From: Intestinibacter sp.
GTDB lineage: Bacteria > Bacillota > Clostridia > Peptostreptococcales > Peptostreptococcaceae
DNA length: 34,908 nt
Reading direction: 5' to 3'
NCBI RefSeq assembly: GCF_022780145.1
Contig: NZ_JALEXO010000163.1
Coordinates: 1 to 34,908, forward strand
A program made the translations under genes and the position numbers. The notes under the pieces are model-generated. The model saw only the letters and a program-made list of their open reading frames with translations, searched no databases and was not told the DNA's origin. Each line of letters begins with the position of its first letter. Positions within the stretch are counted from its first letter, which is position 1. Positions 24,936-32,016 of this stretch are shown here, in pieces.

Positions 24936-26162
24936 ATGAATTCTTATTATTATCTATTTGAGATAGCATTAATTCTTTTTTCAACTAAATTATTGGGATT
25001 GCTGTTTAGAAGAATAAGATTACCACAAGTAGTAGGCGCTTTATTAGCTGGTATTATAATAGGACCATGTATGTTAGGTTTGGTTTCAGAAAGTGAATTT
25101 ATAACTCAGTTATCTGAAATAGGTGTAATATTATTGATGTTTACTGCCGGTATGGAAACTGATATAGAAGAATTGAAAAGACAGGGAAAAGCTTCTTTTA
25201 CAATAGCTTTATTAGGTGTATTAATTCCGTTTGTTTTAGGAGGAGGAGTAACTTATTTATTTGCAAAATTTGGAATGAAAAATATCATGGGAGACACAAG
25301 TATAATGCTACAAAGTGTGTTTGTTGGTGTAGTTTTAACTGCTACATCAGTAAGTATCACTGTTGAGACACTTAGAGAAATGGGAAAACTGAACTCTGAT
25401 GTAGGAAGTGTTCTTCTAGGAGCTGCGATAATCGATGATATTTTGGGGATAATAGCGTTATCTATAGTTACGAGTTTTGCAGATACTTCTGTGAAAATGA
25501 GCGTAATCCTTACAAAAATAGTACTTTATTTTGTGTTTATGGCAATCGTTTCGTTCGTTGTCTATAAGATATTAAAAATATGGTTTAAGGATAGCGATCA
25601 TTTAAAACGACACGTAATAGCAGTAATAGGCTTATGTCTGTTATTATCTTATATATCTGAAGTTTATTTTGGTGTTGCGAATATAACAGGAGCTTTTATA
25701 ACAGGTCTTATTATATCTGCAGTAGGATATAAAAAGGAAAGAATCATGGGTACTGTAGATGATGTATCATATGCATTTTTATCACCTGTATTTTTTGCTA
25801 GTATAGGTCTTAAGTTAGTTTTACCAAAAATGAGTGCAATAATTGTATTATATGCAGTTGTATTATCTATAGTAGCGATTGTATCTAAAATATTAGGATG
25901 TGGTCTGGGAGCTAGATTGTTTAAGTTTTCTAGGAGTGAATCTGTTCAAGTTGGAGCTGGTATGGTCTCAAGAGGGGAAGTTGCACTTATAGTAGCTAAT
26001 AAAGGTATAAAATTAAACATGGTGTCAAATGTAATATTTGCACCTATATTGATAGTTGTTATAATAACAACAGTGATTTCACCGATACTTTTAAAAATAG
26101 CGTTTAAGGATAAAGATTCGAGTTTAGAATGTAATGAAATAGTTGTCAATGAATATGAATAA
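24936..26162 (+). CDS. Cation:proton antiporter, CPA2 (Kef/NapA-like)
   Basis: 408 residues from ATG 24936, with GAGGT 8 bases upstream; a longer TTG start at 24921 overlaps the ribosome binding site. About 12 membrane helices. RRIRLPQVVGALLAGIIIGP and LLMFTAGMETDIEEL are typical of the Na+/H+ exchanger domain, and AAIIDDILGIIALS holds the paired Asp-Asp of electrogenic CPA2 carriers. There is no cytoplasmic TrkA/RCK domain, so it is the short NapA/GerN-like type rather than KefB/C. It exchanges Na+ or K+ for protons; the ion cannot be read. It has its own terminator. Confidence 0.88.
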   Translation: MNSYYYLFEIALILFSTKLLGLLFRRIRLPQVVGALLAGIIIGPCMLGLVSESEFITQLSEIGVILLMFTAGMETDIEELKRQGKASFTIALLGVLIPFVLGGGVTYLFAKFGMKNIMGDTSIMLQSVFVGVVLTATSVSITVETLREMGKLNSDVGSVLLGAAIIDDILGIIALSIVTSFADTSVKMSVILTKIVLYFVFMAIVSFVVYKILKIWFKDSDHLKRHVIAVIGLCLLLSYISEVYFGVANITGAFITGLIISAVGYKKERIMGTVDDVSYAFLSPVFFASIGLKLVLPKMSAIIVLYAVVLSIVAIVSKILGCGLGARLFKFSRSESVQVGAGMVSRGEVALIVANKGIKLNMVSNVIFAPILIVVIITTVISPILLKIAFKDKDSSLECNEIVVNEYE

Positions 26163-26165
26163 GTC

Positions 26166-26219
26166 ATAAAAGACTATTGCAGGAACTTATTTAAATATGT
26201 TTTTGTAATAGTCTTTTAT
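26166..26219 (+). terminator. Terminator after the CPA2 antiporter
   Basis: ATAAAAGACTATT (26166-26178) and AATAGTCTTTTAT (26207-26219) form a perfect 13-base stem with a 28-base loop. Confidence 0.7.
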
Positions 26220-26424
26220 AATGTGTAGAAAATAATTTAAAATTTATCTAAATAGATATAATTATACTATATGTAAAAATAAATGTTAAAAAAATATCTA
26301 ATATAATTTAATATATAATTTTAAAATACAGTTAAAAATGTTAAAGGACTGTTAAAGCTAATGCAATTGGTTTATCAAAAGCTTACTATAAATATATAGA
26401 AAACTTTTAAAGGAGATGAGCGTT
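26220..26424 (+). promoter_or_regulatory. Leader of the second antiporter with GTTAAA repeats
   Basis: About 200 AT-rich bases. GTTAAA occurs at 26285, 26331, 26340 and 26351, the last three at 9- and 11-base steps. No convincing -35/-10 pair is visible. Confidence 0.25.
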
Positions 26425-27678
26425 ATGGAATCGTCTATACATACAATTGCATGTAATAACTTGTTAATACTTTTTGCTGTAGTGACAATGACGGGAATAA
26501 TATGTAGCAAATTAAGCGAAATTATAAAAATTCCAGATGTCGTTTTATTTCTAATAGCAGGTATTTTTATAGGTCCTTCTGTATTAAAATTTGTTGATAT
26601 AAGCCAATATCAGGTTGAAAACCAACTTATATTGACATTTGGATCTGCGTTTATATTATATATGGGTGGTAAGGAAATAAGCTTGAAGGTATTAAAAAAT
26701 GTAAAGATAAGTGTTTTATTGCTATCGAGTGTAGGTGTTTTAATATCAGCATTTCTTATGCAACAAATAATAGGATGGTCGTTTGGTGTAAGTTCGATGG
26801 TAGCGCTTTTGGCAGGTAGTATTATAGCTTCTACAGACCCTGCTACATTAGTTCCTATATTCAACCAGATAAAAATAGATAGAAAAGTATCTCAGACAGT
26901 TATAAGTGAATCGGCTTTTAATGATGCTACAGGTGCTATTTTGACATCGGCAGTATTATCTATTATTTTATCAGGTAGGTTTTCACTACAGGAAAATCTA
27001 TATGAGCTGGCTTTGATGATTATAATAGGCCTAGTTGTAGGCTTGCTTACAGGTGTTATATTATTGGCATTAGTAAATGACAGCCCAAGGGGGATATTTC
27101 AAGATTATACTCCTATAATATCCATAATTTCTGTCATAATAGCATATGAATTATCTACTGTGCTTGGAGGAAGTGGGTATATGTCATGCTTCATAGTAGG
27201 TATAGTTACAGGGAACAAACAAAATTTCAAGCTATGGCTCAGTCAAAAATCATACGATGCAGATTGCCATGTGGTAGAAACTTTGGGTACAATTTGTAGA
27301 ATGTGTATATTTATAATTTTGGGAAGTCAAGTCGATTTACAGATGGTAGGAAAATACTTTATACCTTCAGTATTCTGCGTATTTTGTTTTATGTTTGTTG
27401 TGAGACCTATATGTGTTTTGGCGTGTACATTAATCGACAGACAAGCAAAATGGAGAAAAAACGAAATACTATTTATGATGTGGGTAAGAGAAACAGGAGT
27501 AATACCAGCTGCTCTTTGTGGTATAGTTACTTCTATGAATATACCTGGTAGCGATATAATTTCATCAGTAGTATTTATGACAATACTTATAACTTTAATT
27601 TTACAAGGAGTCAGTACAAAATTTGTTGCTAGAAAGCTAGGACTTTTATTAGAGGATAAATCTGAGCAAATTTTGTAA
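26425..27678 (+). CDS. Cation:proton antiporter, CPA1-like (NhaP type)
   Basis: 417 residues from ATG 26425, nine bases after AGGAG; the ATG at 26416 abuts it. About 12 membrane helices. STDPATLVPIFNQIKI and VISESAFNDATGAILTSAVL correspond to the ATDP and ESxxND motifs of CPA1/NhaP carriers, with a single Asp (Asn-Asp) at the ion site. It is thus a different class from its upstream neighbour. No C-terminal regulatory domain. It likely extrudes Na+ or K+ in exchange for protons. Confidence 0.87.
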   Translation: MESSIHTIACNNLLILFAVVTMTGIICSKLSEIIKIPDVVLFLIAGIFIGPSVLKFVDISQYQVENQLILTFGSAFILYMGGKEISLKVLKNVKISVLLLSSVGVLISAFLMQQIIGWSFGVSSMVALLAGSIIASTDPATLVPIFNQIKIDRKVSQTVISESAFNDATGAILTSAVLSIILSGRFSLQENLYELALMIIIGLVVGLLTGVILLALVNDSPRGIFQDYTPIISIISVIIAYELSTVLGGSGYMSCFIVGIVTGNKQNFKLWLSQKSYDADCHVVETLGTICRMCIFIILGSQVDLQMVGKYFIPSVFCVFCFMFVVRPICVLACTLIDRQAKWRKNEILFMMWVRETGVIPAALCGIVTSMNIPGSDIISSVVFMTILITLILQGVSTKFVARKLGLLLEDKSEQIL

Positions 27679-27701
27679 ATTTGATATTAATATTCATTTC
27701 G

Positions 27702-27739
27702 AGGGGTAATTGCAAATATATTTTGTGATACCCCTTTTT
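27702..27739 (+). terminator. Terminator after the CPA1 antiporter
   Basis: AGGGGTA (27702-27708) pairs with TACCCCT (27729-27735), followed by T5. Confidence 0.8.
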
Positions 27740-27825
27740 ATTTTTTAAAGGCAAATAGGCAAAAAAAGGAATATAATTAATAGTGTAAATTATATTTTTA
27801 AGGCTATTAAAGATGGAGGTATAAA

Positions 27826-28995
27826 ATGAATAAATATTTAGAAAGAGCTATAGAACTAAAACCTAATACTATTAAAGATAGAAGACATATTCATGAAAAC
27901 CCTGAGTGTGGGATGCATTTGCCGAACACAAAAGAATATGTTATAGGTAGATTAAAAGAAATGAATTTAGAACCAAAAATCGTAGGGGATTCAGGAATAG
28001 TAGTTTTAATCGAAGGAAAGAAACCAGGAAAGACAGTTTTACTACGCTGTGACATGGATGCACTTCCAATGGAGGAAATAAACGAATTACCGTTTAAAAG
28101 TAAAATAAAAGCAGCACACACTTGTGGTCATGATATACATACTGCAACTATGATTACAGTAGCTCAAATTTTATCTGAAAATATAGATGATTTAGAAGGA
28201 AATGTTAAGATAGTATTCCAACCAGGTGAAGAGGCTGGAGAAGGTGCTAGAATGTTGATAGAAGAAGGAGTTTTAGAAAATCCTAAAGTAGATTTAGCTA
28301 TTGCGATGCATGTTTTTACTACACATGAATCTGGGACAATAGCATATGCTATAGGAGGAGCTACTAGTTCAGTAAACGCATTTGAAATAAAAATCAAAGG
28401 TCAGGGATGCCACGGTTCTATGCCAGAAAAGGGTATAGACCCTATAAATACAGGAATGTATATATATCAAGCACTTCAAAGCTTAATTTCAAGAAATATT
28501 TCTGCAACTGAAAGAGCTGTTTTAACTATAGGACAATTTATTTCAGGAGATGCTCCAAATATTTTACCAGAAGAAGCTATCATGACAGGATCTCTTAGAA
28601 CGTATAATCCAGATGTATGTGATACAGTACTTGATAAAATTAAACAAATATTAAAGGGTGCAGAAGCTATGTTTGGAGCAACAGTGAGCTACCGTGAATT
28701 TTTCACTCCTTTCCCATGCTCATATAACGATCCGACAGAAACTCGTAAGCTAGTGAAGTATATGGAGGATATAGAAGGTTTAAATTTAGTTGAAACTCAA
28801 GGTATGTCAGGATCTGAGGATTTTGGATTTATAACACAATTAGTGCCATCTGTATATTTAGAATTAGGAGCAAAGGTCGATGGAAACGATTATGTAAATC
28901 ACAGCCCAAATGTATTGTTTAATGAGGATTGTATACCTTATGGAGTAGCTGCATTTGTAAATTGTGCTGTAAAATGGTTGAAGGATAATAAATAA
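27826..28995 (+). CDS. M20D amidohydrolase (N-acyl-amino-acid/hippurate hydrolase type)
   Basis: 389 residues, no signal peptide. Metal-binding motifs of the M20D subfamily are all present: AHTCGHDIHTATM (Cys and His ligands), QPGEEAGEGARMLIEEGVL (catalytic and ligand Glu), AIAMHV, and a C-terminal GMSGSEDFGF and NHSPN. The dimerisation domain with GCHGSMPEKGIDPI lies about 185-300. It removes acyl or aroyl groups from amino acids, or opens small peptides. GGAGGT precedes ATG 27826. The following MFS gene has its own promoter. Near an aromatic amino-acid pathway the substrate might be an N-acyl aromatic amino acid; this is a guess. Confidence 0.9.
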   Translation: MNKYLERAIELKPNTIKDRRHIHENPECGMHLPNTKEYVIGRLKEMNLEPKIVGDSGIVVLIEGKKPGKTVLLRCDMDALPMEEINELPFKSKIKAAHTCGHDIHTATMITVAQILSENIDDLEGNVKIVFQPGEEAGEGARMLIEEGVLENPKVDLAIAMHVFTTHESGTIAYAIGGATSSVNAFEIKIKGQGCHGSMPEKGIDPINTGMYIYQALQSLISRNISATERAVLTIGQFISGDAPNILPEEAIMTGSLRTYNPDVCDTVLDKIKQILKGAEAMFGATVSYREFFTPFPCSYNDPTETRKLVKYMEDIEGLNLVETQGMSGSEDFGFITQLVPSVYLELGAKVDGNDYVNHSPNVLFNEDCIPYGVAAFVNCAVKWLKDNK

Positions 28996-29015
28996 GTAAA
29001 TTTATAAAAATATTA

Positions 29016-29046
29016 TTGACATTATAGTTACTGTAAACTTTACACT
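29016..29046 (+). promoter_or_regulatory. Promoter with palindrome before the MFS transporter
   Basis: TTGACA at 29016-29021, and TACACT at 29041-29046 after 19 bases, the long spacer typical of MerR-controlled promoters. The perfect palindrome TGTAAA-C-TTTACA (29032-29044) covers the end of the spacer and the start of the -10. Confidence 0.5.
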
Positions 29047-29086
29047 TATAAGAAATCATACTTTTTAATCGAGGGGGAAATAAAAT

Positions 29087-30313
29087 ATGAAAGCATTAAA
29101 TCGTTGGATATATGCAGTAGTAGGTGTAATAGTTTTATTATTTGCAGGGCTTATTTATGCATGGAGTGTACTTGTAACACCTATTAGTCAGGAGTTTACA
29201 AATTGGAGCAATACGAGTCTATCGTTGACGTTTACAATTTGTATGATATTTTTTTGTTTAGGTGGACTAATAGGTGGGCTTTTGCAGAAAAAAATCGATG
29301 TAAAAATAAATGTTTGGTTGGCTGCAGTTTTATTTTTAATAGGATTTTTTATTTCATCAAAATCACAAAGTATAGCGACTTTATATGTAGGTTATGGAGT
29401 TTTAGCTGGGTTTGCATCAGGACTTGCTTATAATTCAGTAATGAGTACAATGTCTAAGTGGTTTCCTGATAAGCAAGGGCTTATTTCTGGAATACTTTTA
29501 ATGGGATTTGGTCTTGGGAGCTTCATAATAGGTAAGATATATCAAGCTTATACACCAACTGACATTGGAGGATGGAGAACCTCATTTATGATATTTGGAA
29601 TTATATTAGTAATTGTTCTAGGTATCGGAGGATTTTTCTTTGTAAAACCAGGTGATGATTTTGTACCTCCAGTTAGTGCTTCAAAAGGCAAAGAGAAAAA
29701 TTCTAATAAAATCAATAAGGAATTAGTTATAGATGTAAATTCCGTTCAAATGGTAAAAAGACCTTCATTTTGGTTTTATTTTGTATGGGCAACATTACTT
29801 GGTGCTGCAGGATTGGCGCTTATATCACAGGCTAGTGGTATAGCAGGTGAAGTAGGCAAAGGTGTAAGTGCTTCTACAATTGCGACAGTTGTTGGATTAA
29901 TATCTATTTGTAATGGTATAGGACGTGTTATTTATGGTGGTATGTTTGATAAATTAGGTCGTTTTAAGACAATGATAACTATTGTAGTAGTTTTTCTAAT
30001 ATCGGCGTTACTACTTATAGTTGCATTTAAAATAAAAAGTTTTGGAATTTTAATTGTAGGATTTATGTTATGTGGAGCTTCGTATGGAGGTATAACATCT
30101 ACCAATTCTGCATTTATAAATTCATTTTATGGGGCTACTCATTATCCAGTTAATTTTCCTATAGTAAATTTAAATTTAATCATAGCTTCATTTGGAAGCA
30201 CTATTGCAGGAGCTCTTTATGATTCTAGTGGATCTTATTTAAGTACAATATTTTTGATGATAGGAGCAATTGCATTTAGCTTTATATGTGCAGTTAGTAT
30301 AAAAAGACCTTGA
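29087..30313 (+). CDS. MFS transporter of the oxalate/formate antiporter (OFA) family
   Basis: 408 residues with 12 membrane helices and a cytoplasmic loop of charged residues around 195-220 (SKGKEKNSNKINKE). The N-terminal LFAGLIYAWSVLVTPISQEF and the region GYGVLAGFASGLAYNSVMST to WFPDKQGLISGILLMGFGLG are the OFA hallmark. Family members exchange or take up small carboxylates such as oxalate, formate or lactate. GAGGGGG stands before ATG 29087. Given the acid-producing pathway nearby, a role in acid export or 2-oxo acid uptake is possible. A degraded merR next to it may once have been its regulator. Confidence 0.88.
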   Translation: MKALNRWIYAVVGVIVLLFAGLIYAWSVLVTPISQEFTNWSNTSLSLTFTICMIFFCLGGLIGGLLQKKIDVKINVWLAAVLFLIGFFISSKSQSIATLYVGYGVLAGFASGLAYNSVMSTMSKWFPDKQGLISGILLMGFGLGSFIIGKIYQAYTPTDIGGWRTSFMIFGIILVIVLGIGGFFFVKPGDDFVPPVSASKGKEKNSNKINKELVIDVNSVQMVKRPSFWFYFVWATLLGAAGLALISQASGIAGEVGKGVSASTIATVVGLISICNGIGRVIYGGMFDKLGRFKTMITIVVVFLISALLLIVAFKIKSFGILIVGFMLCGASYGGITSTNSAFINSFYGATHYPVNFPIVNLNLIIASFGSTIAGALYDSSGSYLSTIFLMIGAIAFSFICAVSIKRP

Positions 30314-30353
30314 TTGAGGATATAAGGTTTAGTAAATTATATGAAATGATTTA

Positions 30354-30396
30354 AAAGGGAGTATTGAAAATTGGGTTTTCAACCTCCCTTATTTTT
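30354..30396. terminator. Terminator after the MFS transporter
   Basis: AAGGGAG (30355-30361) pairs with CTCCCTT (30384-30390), with inner TTGAAAA/TTTTCAA, and is followed by ATTTTT. It also lies behind the merR remnant on the other strand. Confidence 0.85.
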
Positions 30397-30665
30397 AAAA
30401 GTTTTTATCGACTAAAATTTGTATTTCATTTATATATTCTTTTTCGTCATTTGTTAAATTAGGATCTATATATTGAATTTCTACGGAGTCTCTAAAATGT
30501 GATAGCCTTTTTTATCTATATAATCTAATAGCTGATGATAGTATTTTGGTGCATCCTTATGAACGCCATTATATCTTATACAGACGTAGATGCCTTTAGT
30601 CTTAATGTTGTAGTATTTATGTTGAATAACTTTGATATTTCGCCGATTGTAAATTTAGATTTCAT
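30395..30665 (-). pseudogene. MerR-family regulator remnant with internal deletion
   Basis: Read on the - strand from the ATG at 30663-30665, the sequence starts MKSKFTIGEISKLFNINTTT, a MerR helix-turn-helix N-terminus, then jumps directly to YVCIRYNGVHKDAPKYY, the GyrI-like C-terminal domain, and ends EINEIQILVDKNF at TAA 30395-30397. About 150-170 codons between them, compared with the intact MerR at 23042, are missing. A further one-base frameshift lies near 30490-30500, where HIL is followed in another frame by DSVEIQYIDPN. Matching stretches in the intact protein are FTIGEISKLFNIN and IRYNGYHEDAPKYY. It is a dead paralogue of that regulator. Confidence 0.88.
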
Positions 30666-30677
30666 ATAAACTTCTTT

Positions 30678-31853
30678 TTATTTAAAAACTTCTTCATCTA
30701 TATTTAAAATCACTGCAGACCACAAGTTTATTCTATCAAATAATGTATCTACAATAGCGTATTCATTTTCAGTATGGTTCCACTCGCCTAAAACACCACA
30801 AGAGCATAGGGTAGGTACACCAGCTATAGTTATATAGCTTGCATCTGAAGAACCGCCAAGTACTTTACTTCCAATATCTTTAAATCCAAATTTGCTAGAT
30901 ATAGCCTTTACGAAATTATATAGTTTTAAAACATCGTCTGTTGTTTCATAAGGCATCATTTCTCCGTTTAATATTAGAGAAGTAGTTGTGCCTTGTATAT
31001 AAGATTTTGATGCGATATTTTTAATTTGTTCTTTTATTTTGTAGACCTCGCTGACCTTTTCGAAGCGAAGGTCTAGAGATAGCTTGCATTTATTAGGTAT
31101 TGAATTTACTATTTTTCCTCCGTTTACAACTGTTGTCGCGCATGTTGTACCGTTTTCGATATCTGTAAGCTTTCTAAATTCTAGTATTTTAAAGGCTGCT
31201 TCCTCAACTGCGTTTACACCACTTGCAAAGTCATTACCGGCATGAGATGAGGCTCCTCTTATTTCTAAATCACATCCTATGCGACCTTTTCTACCTATAC
31301 AGATGCTGTTGTCTATAAGACCAGTTTCCATATTAAAGCAGCAAAGTGCATCTTTTACATATTCAGATAGTACATCGCCAGCATTAGACATAAAATGTCC
31401 TTGTTCTTCATCTCCGCAGAAGGCGATTTTTATAGGTCTATTGTCGTATCCTATGTGGTTTAATGCTTTTATAGTGTATAGTGCGATAACTATACCACCC
31501 TTCATATCTAGGACTCCAGGACCGTAAGCTTTGCCGTCTACAATTTTGAAAGGTCTTTCTTTTATAGTACCAGTTTTGAAAACTGTATCCATATGTCCGC
31601 TGAATACGATAGGCTTTTTATTTCTATTTTCACCGATTATTCCTGTTAGAGTAGGTCCGTTTGGAGTAGTGGGTACGATTTCGCATTTCATACCTTCTTT
31701 TTCAAATACTTTTTTTAAAAAATTAGCTACATTTTCAACTCCTTCAGGATCCTTTGTAAAGCTCTCGATATTTACGAGATACTCCCAAAATGAAATTATT
31801 TCATCTTTTTGAGAGGAAATAAAACTATTGATCTCTTTTAATAAATTTTCCAT
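30678..31853 (-). CDS. M20 metallopeptidase, carboxypeptidase G2/ArgE-like
   Basis: 391 residues, cytoplasmic. Zinc-site motifs: VFSGHMDTVF (His), GPGVLDMKGGI (bridging Asp), FCGDEEQG (catalytic Glu and ligand Glu), METGL and near the C-terminus WNHTENEYA (His). The lid domain, about 185-300, contains SHAGNDFASGVNAVEE. This is the M20A/carboxypeptidase-G2-like group that cleaves C-terminal residues or N-acyl amino acids; it is distinct from the M20D enzyme at 27826. AAGGTG precedes the start. It is transcribed alone from the candidate promoter at 31898-31927. Confidence 0.9.
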   Translation of the reverse strand: MENLLKEINSFISSQKDEIISFWEYLVNIESFTKDPEGVENVANFLKKVFEKEGMKCEIVPTTPNGPTLTGIIGENRNKKPIVFSGHMDTVFKTGTIKERPFKIVDGKAYGPGVLDMKGGIVIALYTIKALNHIGYDNRPIKIAFCGDEEQGHFMSNAGDVLSEYVKDALCCFNMETGLIDNSICIGRKGRIGCDLEIRGASSHAGNDFASGVNAVEEAAFKILEFRKLTDIENGTTCATTVVNGGKIVNSIPNKCKLSLDLRFEKVSEVYKIKEQIKNIASKSYIQGTTTSLILNGEMMPYETTDDVLKLYNFVKAISSKFGFKDIGSKVLGGSSDASYITIAGVPTLCSCGVLGEWNHTENEYAIVDTLFDRINLWSAVILNIDEEVFK

Positions 31854-31897
31854 TGTTTACACCTTCTTTCTAGATAAATTATTTAAAGTACGACAGG

Positions 31898-31927
31898 ATA
31901 ATAAACAATAAATTAAAATTTTGTCTA
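31898..31927 (-). promoter_or_regulatory. Candidate promoter of the M20 peptidase
   Basis: On the - strand TAGACA (31922-31927) and TATTAT (31898-31903), spacer 18, about 45 bases before the start codon. Confidence 0.5.
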
Positions 31928-31968
31928 AAATAACGTACATATATAAATTTTACCATATTTATACATTA

Positions 31969-32012
31969 AAATGGAGTACCACAAATAAAATTTAACTTGC
32001 GATACTCCATAT
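31969..32012 (-). terminator. Terminator of the leucine-rich-repeat protein gene
   Basis: ATGGAGTA (31971-31978) pairs with TACTCCAT (32003-32010), extended by a mismatched CACAA/TTGCG pairing. On the - strand it is followed by TTTTAATG. Confidence 0.7.
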
Positions 32013-32016
32013 TTTA

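Noticed and set aside
31279..31812. Two + strand reading frames (82 and 93 residues) across the M20 peptidase gene
   Set aside because: They are antisense to zinc-site motifs of the real gene and have no ribosome binding sites.
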